Positions 1 to 9,905 are shown, counted from the first letter of the stretch. The stretch: 59,118 nucleotides of DNA from Acidimicrobiaceae bacterium (GCA_003162475.1 PMOI01000004.1:1-59118), one strand, 5' to 3'. The notes: generated by a model not told the origin, from the sequence alone. Made by a program: numbers and translations.

Positions 1-341
1 TGGCCGAGGATCCAGCCGCCGCCCCCGAGGCACTGTCCGTAACGGCCCTCACGGCAGAATCGACACGAGCCGCACGCCGTAATACACGAAACGAGGACAC
101 GGTCACCGACCGAGAGAGTCTTCACGCCCGAGCCCACTTGTTCCACGGTGCCGACCGCTTCGTGGCCGAGGATCCGACCGGCGGTAACTTCTGGCGTGTC
201 GCCCTTCAAGATGTGAAGGTCCGTTCCGCAGATGGTGGTGACGGCGACGCGAACAATGACGTCGGTGTCGGCTTCAAGTGTTGGGTCGGGGACGTCCTTC
301 CACTCTTTGGTCCCGGGTCCTTGGTAGACGAGTGCTTTCAT
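1..341 (-). CDS. zinc-dependent alcohol dehydrogenase, N-terminal part (cut by window edge)
   Basis: The 113 visible residues are the GroES-like catalytic domain of a medium-chain Zn alcohol dehydrogenase, which oxidises alcohols with NAD(P). Visible landmarks are C38-G-T-D-L-H (catalytic zinc Cys), G-H60-E61 (second ligand region), a G-x-G turn then GDRV, and the four structural-zinc cysteines C90, C93, C96 and C104. The ATG at 341 is preceded by AAAGAGG at a normal distance. The Rossmann domain lies beyond base 1, so completeness cannot be judged. It is divergent from the membrane-protein gene at 597, and the 255-bp gap presumably holds both promoters. The family is secure; the substrate is not. 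Confidence 0.9.
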   Translation of the reverse strand, partial: MKALVYQGPGTKEWKDVPDPTLEADTDVIVRVAVTTICGTDLHILKGDTPEVTAGRILGHEAVGTVEQVGSGVKTLSVGDRVLVSCITACGSCRFCREGRYGQCLGGGGWILG

Positions 342-596
342 GACGTACCTCTTTCTTGGTTACTCAATCGACGCTTCGTCGAGTGGCAAGTGAACGTTGG
401 AGCCAACACTTGAGCGTGTCCGTGAACGTTGCGCACCCTCGACGAGTCGTGCGTGAAGTCATGTAGTGAGTATCTCTCCGGGCAGGCGTGCGTCGATAGG
501 GACGAAGGTCCCCACTATTGGTGACGTTCGCCCCTATTTCACTTACCGGTTGCTGGTCGACACTAGTTAGGGGATTTTCTTAAAGGAGAGAAACTA

Positions 597-1202
597 ATGC
601 AACGCAAAATGTTTGACGTCCTCGCCAGTGCGGGCGGACTTTTGATAGTGGTGGCCCTGCTGTTGGCGGGCGGCCTCTTTACATGGGGTTACAGCTTCAC
701 CAACTCGAGCATTAAGAGTCAGCTGGTGCGCCAAGACATCGTGTTTCCGTCGAAGGCGGCCTTCGCGGCCGCGAAGCCTGGAACCGAAGTTACGCCAGCG
801 ATGATCCCCTACCTGGCCAAATACGCTGGTATGCAACTCACCACGGGCGCGCAGGCCGAAGCGTACGCGGACCACTTCATCGCGGTGCACCTCTCTGAGA
901 TGCCCTACGGCGGTGTGTACTCCAAGGTCAGCAACGCGTCACGGGCTAACCCAACGAACACGGCGTTGACCGCCGAAGTCCAGACCACGTTTCAAGGCAC
1001 CACGCTACGAGGACTCTTGCTCGAGGCGTACGCCTTCTCCGAGTTTGGATTGATTGCTCTCTATTCCGCGATCGCGTCATTCATCCTTGCTGGACTGATG
1101 GCGATGCTTGTAGCGCTCGGTTTCTGGCACGCTCGACGTACCCCAGGCGACAAGGAACTCGCGCTTCACGTTGAAGCGGAGCGAGTACTTCTTAACGCCT
1201 AG
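597..1202 (+). CDS. small two-TM membrane protein, unknown function
   Basis: A 201-residue protein with a hydrophobic segment at about residues 11-33 and a second at about 153-175. The loop of roughly 115 residues between them is polar and probably extracytoplasmic. A short basic tail (HARRTPGDK) follows the second helix, as expected for a cytoplasmic end. The ATG has a strong AAAGGAG box 8 nt upstream, and a hairpin follows directly, so this is probably a single-gene transcript. I recognise the general type (short actinobacterial membrane protein with N- and C-terminal anchors) but no named domain. Confidence 0.8.
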   Translation: MQRKMFDVLASAGGLLIVVALLLAGGLFTWGYSFTNSSIKSQLVRQDIVFPSKAAFAAAKPGTEVTPAMIPYLAKYAGMQLTTGAQAEAYADHFIAVHLSEMPYGGVYSKVSNASRANPTNTALTAEVQTTFQGTTLRGLLLEAYAFSEFGLIALYSAIASFILAGLMAMLVALGFWHARRTPGDKELALHVEAERVLLNA

Positions 1203-1223
1203 ATCGCACGGTTTGAAGCGTCA

Positions 1224-1260
1224 CGACGCCCGGCCCAGCACTCTGCTGAGCCGGGCGTCG
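1224..1260 (+). terminator. strong hairpin after the 597-1202 gene
   Basis: Arms CGACGCCCGGC (1224-1234) and GCCGGGCGTCG (1250-1260) are perfectly complementary. A second inner pairing, CAGCA/TGCTG, leaves a 3-nt loop. No U-tract follows, which is common for actinobacterial hairpin terminators. Confidence 0.7.
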
Positions 1261-1317
1261 CTGTCCGCAAAGTATGAAATGATGCGGATGAGCAATTAGT
1301 CGCGGGAGGTTGTGTTC

Positions 1318-1773
1318 ATGGTGGATCGGCCGACTCTCTTCGACTACGCCGGCGGTGACGCAGCGTTCGTCGCCCTGGCCGCAGCGCTGCACGAACGTTG
1401 TCTCGCGGATCCGGTACTGAATCACCCGTTCTCGCACGACTTGAATCCCGAGCACCTCGATCGACTCGCGGGGTATCTCGGTGAGGTCTTCGGCGGGCCG
1501 CCCGCCTACTCGGCTCTCGGTGGCGGGCACGTCGCGATGTTGTTGATCCACGCGCAATCGGGGGCGGAAGACGAGATGGCGACTCGCTTCGTGACGTGCT
1601 TCGATTTGGCCGTTGACGACGCCAACCTTCCGAGCGACCCTGAGTTTCGCCGCGTCCTTCACGACTACATGGTGTGGGCCGTTAGTGAGGTGCATTCGTA
1701 CTCGCCGCTCGATTCGGTCGTGCCGACGTACGCGGAGTTCCCACACTGGTCCTGGGACGGCCTCGAGACGTGA
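1318..1773 (+). CDS. group II truncated haemoglobin (trHbO-like)
   Basis: A 151-residue cytosolic globin-fold protein expected to bind haem and O2/NO. Group II features are visible: the opening T-L-F-D-Y-AGG, the block GYLGEVFGGPPAYS around residues 55-70, a following GGH segment with His near the proximal position, and a C-terminal P-x-W-S-W like the conserved Trp-Gly-Trp end of this group. ATG 1318 is chosen because GGGAGG at 1304-1309 sits 8 nt upstream; the GTG at 1312 is too close. The stop overlaps the next gene by 4 nt (GTGA), so the two are probably co-translated. Confidence 0.9.
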   Translation: MVDRPTLFDYAGGDAAFVALAAALHERCLADPVLNHPFSHDLNPEHLDRLAGYLGEVFGGPPAYSALGGGHVAMLLIHAQSGAEDEMATRFVTCFDLAVDDANLPSDPEFRRVLHDYMVWAVSEVHSYSPLDSVVPTYAEFPHWSWDGLET

Positions 1774-2303
1774 GCGGACGTGCAGCACGACGCACGACGT
1801 TGACGTTCAGCGCTGAGGTTCAAATCGTTGGTGTCAATCCCTACGTTCTCGTGAGCGACGAACAGGTCCAATCGTTGAGGCCGGGTTGGCGCCGACCGAT
1901 GCCGGTGTTGGTCAAGTTCAATGGATCACCCGACACGCCGTGGCGAACCAATATGATGCCCGTCGGCGGTGGGGAGTTCTACCTCTACCTCCACGGTGGG
2001 ATGCGAAAGGCCGCTCGCGTCAAGGTGGACGACGTGGTGAGCGTCACGTTGCGCTTCGACGACTCGTACCGCAACGGTCCTCTGCACGATTCACCCGAAT
2101 GGTTCCAAGAGGCGCTGGAGGCGAATCCTTTGGCGACGGCGAACTGGACCAAACTCGCGCCGAGTCGCCAGAAGGAGATACTTCGCTACTTCGCCGCACT
2201 GAAATCCGATCAGGCAAAGAAACGTAACCTCGTCCAGGCGTTGAGGGTTCTCGAGGGCGAAAGTGATCGCTTCATGGGCCGCGACTGGTCGAAAGGGAAA
2301 TAG
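1770..2303 (+). CDS. DUF1905 / YdeI-OmdA-like protein
   Basis: A 177-residue soluble protein. Residues about 10-95 match the DUF1905 beta-barrel pattern (VLVKFNGSPDTPWRTNMMPV, then a Y-L-Y-L-H core and V-K-V-D-D-V-V-x-V). Residues about 120-175 match the YdeI/OmpD-associated C-terminal helical segment (W-x-K-L-x-P-S-x-Q-K-E-I). The family is known for bacteriocin-protection-type proteins, but its biochemical role is unsettled. It starts with GTG overlapping the globin stop by 4 nt, so translation is coupled. Why a globin and a DUF1905 protein are paired is unknown. Confidence 0.8.
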   Translation: MSGRAARRTTLTFSAEVQIVGVNPYVLVSDEQVQSLRPGWRRPMPVLVKFNGSPDTPWRTNMMPVGGGEFYLYLHGGMRKAARVKVDDVVSVTLRFDDSYRNGPLHDSPEWFQEALEANPLATANWTKLAPSRQKEILRYFAALKSDQAKKRNLVQALRVLEGESDRFMGRDWSKGK

Positions 2304-2383
2304 GAGCGTCCTTAGGAAAGGTCACGCGGACGTTGGTACCGTAGGGTTTGGCTTCGCGCCGTGTCGAACAATCGGAGGATCAC

Positions 2384-4081
2384 GTGACTGTTACACCACA
2401 GCGTTCGGCGGTCTTCTCCTTCGCCAACGACGTCGTCGAACGCGACGCCGCGACCGACCCGATCTTCGCCACGAACTCAGGGATTACTGAGTTCGACCAC
2501 CTCTTGCCGGACTTCTCTCCCGAGCGCACCAGCACGGACGTAGAGACCGTGCGGGCGTTTCTCGACGAGCTGGCGACACTCGTGGCCACCGATGAGATCG
2601 ATCGTGTCGCCTTCGCCGTCATGCAAGAACGCTTGAGCGCGCGCCTCGGCCTGCTCGAGTCGGGTGAGTCGGCGCGCGTCTTTTCTGTCTTGAGCTCACC
2701 ACTGTCGGAGATTCGCCAGGTCTTTGAGCTGATGGCGACGGGTTCTACGGACCAGTTGAACGTGATCGCCCAACGACTGGCTCAGGTACGTCCCGCGCTG
2801 AAGAGTTGGCAACGCACGCTTGAGCACCTCGCAGCCAATGGCCGCCTTCCATCGCGCCGCCACGTTCTCGGCGTCGCGCAGCAGGCGGCGACGTACGAAG
2901 CTGGTGCGTATCGAAACTTCGTCAAGCGCGTCGCCCCCGACGCCGCCGACGACAGCGACCTCGTGACCTCGGCGACAGACGCCGACGCGGCGTGCGGCGA
3001 GCTCTCGACCTGGATGAGCGACGTCCTGGCGCCTCAAGCGAACGAGCACGACGCCAGCGGGCTCGAGCGCTACCGCGCGTGGAGCCAGTACTGGAACGGC
3101 GCCGAGCTCGACTTCGACGAACTCTACGCGTGGGGCTACGCCGACCTTCGCGCTATCAACGCACGAATGTGGGAGATCGCGAAGGAACTCGCTCCGGAGG
3201 CGACCAGCCTCGTCGAGGTCGCGCAACTCCTCGACCGCGACCCGGCGCGGGCCATTGAGGGTACGGACGAACTCCTGCGGCGTCTCATCTCGTTCACCGA
3301 AGAGGCCGTGGAGAAGCTCGACGGCGTCCACTTCGACATCGATCCGCGCATCCGATTCTGCGACGCCCGCCTGGCACCGGAGGGATCGGCGGCCGCTCCC
3401 TATTACATCCCACCCAGCGAAGATCTCACTCGACCAGGCACGACGTGGTTTCCGACCTTGGGGGCGACGTCGTTTTCGTGGTGGAGTCACGCGTCCACGT
3501 GGTATCACGAGGGCGTGCCGGGTCACCATCTTCAGTGCGCAACGTCGATCATCGAAGCCGACCGGCAGAGTCGCTTCCATCGACTCGAGGCCCTGATCAG
3601 CGGCTACGCCGAAGGGTGGGCCCTCTACGCGGAGCGACTGATGAACGAGTTGGGCTTCTTCGACGATCTCGGCGAGGAGTTGGGTTACCTCGCCAACCAG
3701 GCGCTACGCGCGGCGCGCGTGATGGTCGACATTGGTCTGCATCTCGAACTGCGCGCACCCGACGACCTGGGAGTGCTCGGCGACCTCGGTGACTGTTCGG
3801 GCAAGGTCTGGACCGCGGAGATGGCGGTCGCGGTCTTGGAAGATATGGCGATACAGAACCACGAGATGTCAGTCTCCGAGGTCGAACGCTACCTCGGTCT
3901 TCCGGCTCAGGCGATCTCGTACAAGGCGGGTGAGCGCGTGTGGATGAGGGCCCGCGAAGAGGCGAAGCAACGTCTTGGCGCCGACTTTTCCTTGAAGCGG
4001 TTCCACGCTCACGCGCTCGCTCTCGGTCCCCTGGGACTCGATCCCCTCGAAGAGGAACTTCGTCAGTGGGACGGCGATTGA
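2384..4081 (+). CDS. DUF885 family protein (predicted metallopeptidase-like)
   Basis: A 565-residue protein of the DUF885 family. The defining motif H375-E-G-V-P-G-H-H382 resembles a zinc-metallopeptidase HExxH-type helix, and a downstream E-G-W-A-L-Y-AER segment supplies the third ligand region. It has no signal peptide, so it is probably cytosolic. Length is normal for the family. The GTG at 2384 follows GGAGG (2374-2378) at proper spacing. The frame is open upstream to 2348, but no other start there has a ribosome site. Peptidase activity is inferred from the motif only. Confidence 0.88.
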   Translation: MTVTPQRSAVFSFANDVVERDAATDPIFATNSGITEFDHLLPDFSPERTSTDVETVRAFLDELATLVATDEIDRVAFAVMQERLSARLGLLESGESARVFSVLSSPLSEIRQVFELMATGSTDQLNVIAQRLAQVRPALKSWQRTLEHLAANGRLPSRRHVLGVAQQAATYEAGAYRNFVKRVAPDAADDSDLVTSATDADAACGELSTWMSDVLAPQANEHDASGLERYRAWSQYWNGAELDFDELYAWGYADLRAINARMWEIAKELAPEATSLVEVAQLLDRDPARAIEGTDELLRRLISFTEEAVEKLDGVHFDIDPRIRFCDARLAPEGSAAAPYYIPPSEDLTRPGTTWFPTLGATSFSWWSHASTWYHEGVPGHHLQCATSIIEADRQSRFHRLEALISGYAEGWALYAERLMNELGFFDDLGEELGYLANQALRAARVMVDIGLHLELRAPDDLGVLGDLGDCSGKVWTAEMAVAVLEDMAIQNHEMSVSEVERYLGLPAQAISYKAGERVWMRAREEAKQRLGADFSLKRFHAHALALGPLGLDPLEEELRQWDGD

Positions 4082-4168
4082 GCCCAATGCGCCGGCGACG
4101 CGATCCACGCGAAAGCGCGGGCAACGGCGGCGATGACCAGAACGATGAGTCGCGCCGTCATCACTGAA

Positions 4169-4402
4169 TCAAGACGACGTCGGGTCCTTGCGTCGTCGAC
4201 CGAGGAGCCAGAGGAAGAATCTGCCAAATCGTCCGAGGTTTTCGCTTCGGCCGTGAGCCGCGTCGTGGTCGAGGCGGGTGTCGTGCACGCCGTCACTGCT
4301 CGTCGTGAGACCCGCGAGCTGAATGTTGTTGGCCTCAGCTCCCCGGGGTACCTTGGCCATTCGACGCCTCATCTTGCGTGGCTTCTCTCCGGCATTTCCC
4401 AT
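4169..4402 (-). CDS. possible small protein, unknown
   Basis: The 382-bp gap between the convergent DUF885 and DinB genes contains a 77-codon frame on the minus strand with ATG at 4402 and AAAGGA 8 nt upstream. The product starts very basic (MGNAGEKPRKMRRR) and has a short hydrophobic patch near residues 60-68. An overlapping frame (4063-4296) would encode a C-terminal membrane helix instead, so a frameshift or mis-assignment is possible. I recognise no family, and the rest of the gap shows nothing else. Confidence 0.3.
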   Translation of the reverse strand: MGNAGEKPRKMRRRMAKVPRGAEANNIQLAGLTTSSDGVHDTRLDHDAAHGRSENLGRFGRFFLWLLGRRRKDPTSS

Positions 4403-4463
4403 AGAGGCATCCTTTCACACAACAGTTGTCGAAACGACTCGCTCCGTCAGTCTTGAGGCGAGG

Positions 4464-4985
4464 TCACGATGACGAAACATCCCAGAGATGATGCAGTGGA
4501 TCGTGCAGGCCGTACGTGCCGAGCGAGCTCACCGTGAAGAGGCTGCCGTTAGAGCGAGTTCCGGGCCGATCCCACTGCGATGACGTCACGGTGTCGAACC
4601 GGTCGGCGTAGCGTGCGGCGGCGTCCAGGAGTTCGCCGTTGACGATCGTCGGATCTTGGAGGTCGTAGCGCTCCTCGAACGCGGTTTCGTCCTGGTCCCA
4701 GTTTTGAAACGTCGGTCCGTCCTCTTCGAGCATCGAGCGGAGTCGTTCGTCGAAGATCCGATAGACGTCGCGAACGTGACAGGCGTACTCGAGGGCCGAC
4801 CAACGGTCCTCACGGGGTCGAAGCTGAACGTTGTCGCGATGAAGGACCAGAGTCCACTGCGCGGCGTTGTCACGTATGGCGTGGCTGAAGGTCTCACGGG
4901 GGTGGTCTTGCGCGTTGAAACCACACTCTTCGCAGGGCCGTTCGAGGACCCAGGTCCAGTCCTTGGTGTCCGGGGTGATCGGCAT
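4464..4985 (-). CDS. DinB-family protein (mycothiol-transferase-like fold)
   Basis: A 173-residue four-helix-bundle protein of the DinB superfamily. The start D-W-T-W-V-L-E-RPC-x-x-C-G-F is typical of the actinobacterial branch. Potential metal ligands are the His in CHVRDVY (about residue 70) and the His cluster HDPLHHLWDV at the C-terminus. Some relatives are mycothiol- or bacillithiol-dependent transferases, but the substrate here is unknown. The gene stands alone, with no clear partner on either side. Confidence 0.85.
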   Translation of the reverse strand: MPITPDTKDWTWVLERPCEECGFNAQDHPRETFSHAIRDNAAQWTLVLHRDNVQLRPREDRWSALEYACHVRDVYRIFDERLRSMLEEDGPTFQNWDQDETAFEERYDLQDPTIVNGELLDAAARYADRFDTVTSSQWDRPGTRSNGSLFTVSSLGTYGLHDPLHHLWDVSSS

Positions 4986-5168
4986 AGGACGAATCTAATG
5001 TCCGCGGCGACGTCGTCTTTCGAAAGTCCCACGAGGACGACTGACGTTGCCGCCAGTCAATCCAGCCAACTTCTCGTTCTTCGCGACCACGCTCTGGTTA
5101 GGTCATTTGGCTTTCTAACGTCGCCAAAGCGTTAACGCGGACCTCAATTGCCCAGTGGGCCGGCAGCG

Positions 5169-6053
5169 TCATCCTCCGGCTTGCGAAAAAAGACCCTTTA
5201 ACAGTGACGGGGTGATGACGGTGGCGCCCGTGGGTGCGTCAATGCTGAGGCTGGCGTGAGCCACGGTGACGTTGAGGCCCACGGTGTCGTCCCCCTGGCC
5301 CGCGACCGCGCTCGGTGCCGTGACCGTGATCGATCCTCCAGTCGCGGTGGAACCAGAAGCCGTCACGGTGAGTGTGTAGTTTCCCTTCACCGACGACGTC
5401 GGTATCGTGCTCGCGCCCAGACCCTGGATGGTCGGCAAAACGGCCTTCACCACTGATTCCAGCGTTCCCGTCTCTGAGTAGCCGCCATTGGGCAACGTCG
5501 TGTACGGCGTGGCCGCGATGAGGTTGGAGAGATCGTCGAAGATGGCTCGGGCCGCCGCGGCTTCCTTCGCGGTCTGGGCCTGGGACGTCGCCGAGGGTGT
5601 CGGAGTGACGGAGTTCAAGAGACTCTTCGGGAGTTCGAACCAGCGCCCGCCCAGAAGGAGCTGCAGTGCCGCGACCTCGGTCGCAGGCAACTTGACGCCG
5701 GGGATGTTTGCCGCGCCGGAGATATCGAGCATCACGTAGAGGTTGGAGTCGACGACACGGAGGTCAGCCAACGTCTGGGTCCCGGCGTTGATCAAGATTT
5801 CGGCGTTGGCCGTTCCGCCCGACTGCGAAAGCGCCGCCCCCGAGGGATTCGAGTAGTTCATGTCGATCGACACGACGCCCAGAGCTGGTTGAGCCTGGGC
5901 GGTTCCTGGGCCTGAGGCGCTTCCCGTGAAGTGCAGCTGCAAGTCGGCCGATGAACCCAGTGACGTAACCGCCTGGTCTATGGACGCCTGGGCCCCACAG
6001 GACGCAAGTCCCAATGAAGCGCCAACCAATCCCACGAGCATCATCTTTCGCAT
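5169..6053 (-). CDS. secreted lipoprotein, unknown function
   Basis: A 294-residue lipoprotein. The ATG at 6053 (GAGGGGA upstream) starts a short signal peptide with lipobox L-A-S-C19, so lipidation at C19 is predicted. The mature part is Ser/Thr/Ala/Gly-rich with alternating beta-like segments (LRVVDSNLYVMLDIS, GNYTLTVTASGS). It resembles the LppX/LprAFG-type or LolA-like half-barrel that carries lipids in mycobacteria, but I see no diagnostic motif and do not claim that function. Longer in-frame starts to 6173 lack a signal sequence and are rejected. Confidence 0.75.
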   Translation of the reverse strand: MRKMMLVGLVGASLGLASCGAQASIDQAVTSLGSSADLQLHFTGSASGPGTAQAQPALGVVSIDMNYSNPSGAALSQSGGTANAEILINAGTQTLADLRVVDSNLYVMLDISGAANIPGVKLPATEVAALQLLLGGRWFELPKSLLNSVTPTPSATSQAQTAKEAAAARAIFDDLSNLIAATPYTTLPNGGYSETGTLESVVKAVLPTIQGLGASTIPTSSVKGNYTLTVTASGSTATGGSITVTAPSAVAGQGDDTVGLNVTVAHASLSIDAPTGATVITPSLLKGLFSQAGG

Positions 6054-6383
6054 GCTGTTCCCCTCGTCATTTCGCCCTTTTTCAGCGCGACCGACTCGAC
6101 ACTCCAGCCCTTGCGGAACTGTACGGTCGCCTTCATGGTACCGCCAGCGACCCGAGAGTACCATCTCACCCACTGACGTTGGCGAAGCAGAGATTCTTCA
6201 GGGCCATGCGTCATGTGAGCGCCCTGGAACACGTTGAGACCATGACGTTCGCACGAGACCACGTGGTCGTTCACTGGCAACGCGTCGAATGACGCGCGTG
6301 GGTGGGCGAACAGACACGTTTCATTTCGGACACGGTCGGTGCCGCGTGGGCACCAGCGCGACGTGTTCTTCTAAAGTTCCAAG
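6054..6383. other. gene-free interval between lipoprotein and amidase
   Basis: A divergent promoter region for the lipoprotein (minus) and the amidase (plus). A plus-strand open frame overlaps it (6014-6292), but its start is antisense to the lipoprotein signal sequence and it has no recognisable domain. I see no hairpin or operator. Confidence 0.4.
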
Positions 6384-7850
6384 ATGACCGATCCGCACGA
6401 ACCAACAGCTCGAGTCGCGGCACTGTCCGTCGACGAAATTACACGCCAGTTCATGGACGGCTCGCTGACGTCGGTTGAACTCGTCGAGAACTGTCTTGAG
6501 CGCGTCGCGCAACTCGACGCACTTGGCACCATCGTCGCCCTCAATTCGATTGCCGCGCTGAGCGCCGACGCGCGCGACGTGGCCATCGAACGCGACCGCG
6601 AACGTGTGACGGGAGTAACGCGCGGTGTGCTTCACGGAGTACCGGTGTTGATAAAAGACAACATCGAAGCGTTGGGACTTCCCGGTGCGGCAGGTTCCAC
6701 GTCCCTGCTCGGTCGAGCAAGTCGTGACGCCAAGTTGGTGACGCGACTTCGTGACGCGGGAGCGATCGTTCTCGGTAGTACGAATCTCAGTCAGTGGGCG
6801 AACATTCGTTCACCGCGTTCGACGAGCGGATACTCAGCGACGGGAGGACTCGTCGCCAACCCGTGGGCACTGGATCGTTCCGCGGGTGGATCGTCGTCAG
6901 GCTCTGGCGCCGCGCTCGCGGCCGGACTCGCACCACTCGCTGTCGGCACCGAGACGGACGGGTCGATCGTCTGTCCTGCGTCGCTGAATGGCGTCGTTGG
7001 TCTCAAGCCCACCGTGGGTACCGTGCCCACCAAGTACGTCGTGCCAATCAGTTCGAGTCAAGACAGTCCCGGTCCGATGGGACGAAGCGTGAATGACGTC
7101 GCCCTCTTCTATGGTGTGCTCGCACAGAGCAGCGCGCCACATGAAACGTCGACGCCAACGTTCGTCGCGGCGTCGAACTGGCGTACCGGACATCCGGAAA
7201 CGGATGAACTCTTCGGCGACGTCGTCAACGCGCTTCGAGTTGACGGCCTCGCCGTGAAGGAGCGCGAACTAGCTCTTCCTGGTGAACAGGAGGGTCGTGA
7301 CGAAGAGGCCGTCCTATTTGCCGAGTTGTACGACGACATGAACGCGTACCTTGTCGAGCGACCGGGCAGTGGGGTCACGTCACTCGAGGACGTCATTGCG
7401 TACGAGGACGAGAATCGCGACCGAGAACAGCGTTACTTCGGGCACGAGAACTTTCTCGCCGCCGTCAAGAGCGGCGGTCGACGCGGTCCCGACTACGCCG
7501 AAGCCCGAAAGAGGAATCTGATCTGGGCGGTGGAGACCTGTCTCACCCCGGGCCTGGAGGGTGTCGACGTCATCATCGCTCCGGCGTACGGACCGAGTTG
7601 GAAGAGTGACCTCACCGTGGGGGGACATCCGGGGCCGGCGAGTCCTGCCACAATGGCGCCCGCGATCGCTGGATGGCCCATTATGTGCCTGCCCATCGGT
7701 CTCATCCAGGGACTACCCGTGGGCCTGGCGATCATCGGTCGTCCCCAAAGCGAGTGGACGATAATCGAAGCCGCTCGTCGAATCGAGAAAGCCGTTCACC
7801 ATCGTGGCCCGTGGCCTGCACCTCTTTGGCGGCCACCGAGTAGGGGTTAG
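6384..7850 (+). CDS. amidase signature family hydrolase
   Basis: A 488-residue cytosolic amidase. The Ser-cisSer-Lys catalytic set is visible: K91 in VLIKDNIEA, the GGSSSGS loop at about 168-174 with the cis-Ser, and the nucleophile S194 in T-D-G-S-I-V-C-P-A-S. C-terminal landmarks include the TM-A-P-AI-AGWP segment. It hydrolyses an amide to acid plus ammonia, and nothing nearby reveals the substrate. It is not a GatA of tRNA amidation as far as I can tell, because no gatB/C lie nearby and the P-x-G-x-x-x-G region matches general amidases better. Confidence 0.9.
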   Translation: MTDPHEPTARVAALSVDEITRQFMDGSLTSVELVENCLERVAQLDALGTIVALNSIAALSADARDVAIERDRERVTGVTRGVLHGVPVLIKDNIEALGLPGAAGSTSLLGRASRDAKLVTRLRDAGAIVLGSTNLSQWANIRSPRSTSGYSATGGLVANPWALDRSAGGSSSGSGAALAAGLAPLAVGTETDGSIVCPASLNGVVGLKPTVGTVPTKYVVPISSSQDSPGPMGRSVNDVALFYGVLAQSSAPHETSTPTFVAASNWRTGHPETDELFGDVVNALRVDGLAVKERELALPGEQEGRDEEAVLFAELYDDMNAYLVERPGSGVTSLEDVIAYEDENRDREQRYFGHENFLAAVKSGGRRGPDYAEARKRNLIWAVETCLTPGLEGVDVIIAPAYGPSWKSDLTVGGHPGPASPATMAPAIAGWPIMCLPIGLIQGLPVGLAIIGRPQSEWTIIEAARRIEKAVHHRGPWPAPLWRPPSRG

Positions 7851-8043
7851 TTTCGCGATCGTCCGAAGAGTCCGAGTCGCCATCGCGGCGTCGTGACCTT
7901 TGATACCGCAGGGGGACTTAACGATGTTCTACTTAAGAAGACATTCAATACTTTTCTCCGCTACGCGCGTCGGTTACGTACGAACCGCCAGTTCGACAAG
8001 AACGGCACCTGGGATCTAGTGAAATCTAAGAGTGTGGAATCCG

Positions 8044-8589
<546 letters not shown>

Positions 8590-8714
8590 TGCTACAACTC
8601 GTTTCGCCGTGTTCCAAGCCTCAGTGTAAGCAGAGACGACAGTGTCGTGGAGTACTGCGCTGGAGGGTGTAACTCGTAGGCGGGACAACGCGCTCAGCAC
8701 GACGTGTGACTTTT

Positions 8715-9128
8715 TTACGAACGCAAGCCCAGGAGTTCGCCGACGAGGTTTCTCACGCGCTCTTCGATGTCGTCTCGAATGGAGCGAACCTCGTCGAGAT
8801 CTTTGCCCGACGGGTCGGTGAGCTCCCAGTCGAGGTAGCGCTTTCCCAGATAGACGGGGCATGCGTCGCCGCAACCCATCGTGACGATAACGTCCGCACT
8901 TCGGCCCATCTCGTCGGTCAACTTTTGAGGCGACTCGTTGGATATATCGACACCCTTTTCCCGCATGGCCTCGACAACGGCACTGTTGAGGGTCTCGCCC
9001 GGTGCGGACCCGGCCGAGTGGACCACGACGCGTTCACCGCCGATCTCTCGGGCGAACCCGGCGGCCATCTGCGAGCGTCCGGCGTTGTGCACACACAAGA
9101 AAAGGATCTCGGGATGTTGACTGCTCAT
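8715..9128 (-). CDS. arsC: arsenate reductase, LMW-phosphatase type
   Basis: A 137-residue ArsC that reduces As(V) to As(III). The phosphatase-like loop C12-V-H-N-A-G-R-S is intact. C86 and C90 in M-G-C-G-D-A-C-P supply the resolving cysteines, followed by the W-E-L-x-D-P-S-G signature of actinobacterial forms. The electron donor (thioredoxin or mycothiol/mycoredoxin) cannot be told from sequence. ATG 9128 is chosen because AAGGAG lies just upstream and inside the longer frame. It is last in the arsI-aqpS-arsC operon; the gap to aqpS is 18 nt. Confidence 0.93.
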   Translation of the reverse strand: MSSQHPEILFLCVHNAGRSQMAAGFAREIGGERVVVHSAGSAPGETLNSAVVEAMREKGVDISNESPQKLTDEMGRSADVIVTMGCGDACPVYLGKRYLDWELTDPSGKDLDEVRSIRDDIEERVRNLVGELLGLRS

Positions 9129-9146
9129 AGTGCTCCTTCGTGACAA

Positions 9147-9890
9147 TTAGGACTGGTCGGCCTCGCGAGGCAGGCTGCGATGCGGAGCGAGCACGTCAGC
9201 GGCGACGGTGCGGTCGGTGCCGGGAAAGAGCACCTTGATAAGTACGAAGGCGAGTACGCCCCCGACGATCTCGGCTGCAACGTAGAGAGGTATCGACGAG
9301 GGCGTGATGCCCGCGAACGTGTTACTGAACATGCGACCTACGGCGATTGCGGGGTTCGCAAAACTCGTCGAGCTCGTGAAGAAGTACGCCGCGCCAATGT
9401 AGGCGCCGACGGCCGCTGGCGTCTTCGATCCTCGACCGGTTCGCGCGAGCGCGAAGATGAGCAGCACCAGGCCGGCCGTGGCGACCACTTCAGAGAGGGC
9501 GTGGGCTGCACTCGCCCGATGGTTCGTCGAGAGCGTGATCGCGGGGTGGGCGAACATCAGGTTCGCGACGACCGCGCCGCTCGTGCAACCCGCGACTTGG
9601 GCAACTAAATACGAAGTCGCGTGGCGCCACGAGATACCACCGAACGCCGCGTCGACGAATGAGATGACGGGATTGAAGTGGGCGCCCGAGATCGAGCCGA
9701 AGATCAGAATGAGGACGTAGAGACCCGCAGCGGTGGCGGCCGCGTTCTCGAAGAGTTCGAGACCGAGGGCATTCGGAGAAAGTGTCTGGGCCGCGATGCC
9801 CGAGCCGATGACGACCGCCGCTAGTAAGAGGCTCCCGAGGTATTCCGCGAGGAGACGTCGCCATAGGACCGTCGTCGGCAACGTGGGCAT
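9147..9890 (-). CDS. aqpS: aquaglyceroporin-type channel (AqpS-like) in arsenic operon
   Basis: A 247-residue MIP-family channel with six hydrophobic spans and two half-helix motifs: N73-P-V (altered from NPA) and N179-P-A followed by the filter Arg in V-G-R. AqpS-type proteins in ars operons conduct arsenite out of the cell once ArsC has produced it, and that role is inferred here from position between arsI and arsC. No ArsB or Acr3 pump is visible in the cluster, so the channel may be the exit route. The NPA-to-NPV change is seen in other MIP subgroups. The upstream gene ends 15 nt before its ATG. Confidence 0.9.
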   Translation of the reverse strand: MPTLPTTVLWRRLLAEYLGSLLLAAVVIGSGIAAQTLSPNALGLELFENAAATAAGLYVLILIFGSISGAHFNPVISFVDAAFGGISWRHATSYLVAQVAGCTSGAVVANLMFAHPAITLSTNHRASAAHALSEVVATAGLVLLIFALARTGRGSKTPAAVGAYIGAAYFFTSSTSFANPAIAVGRMFSNTFAGITPSSIPLYVAAEIVGGVLAFVLIKVLFPGTDRTVAADVLAPHRSLPREADQS

Positions 9891-9905
9891 GAGTCGAAAC
9901 CGCGC

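Noticed and set aside
2696..3580. 294-codon minus-strand frame inside the DUF885 gene
   Set aside because: Shadow of the high-GC third-position pattern of the plus-strand gene, which has a clear HExxPGHH motif.
5159..5181. GCCGG/CCGGC pairing at the lipoprotein stop as terminator
   Set aside because: Only 5-bp arms with a 13-nt gap overlapping coding bases; too weak to list.
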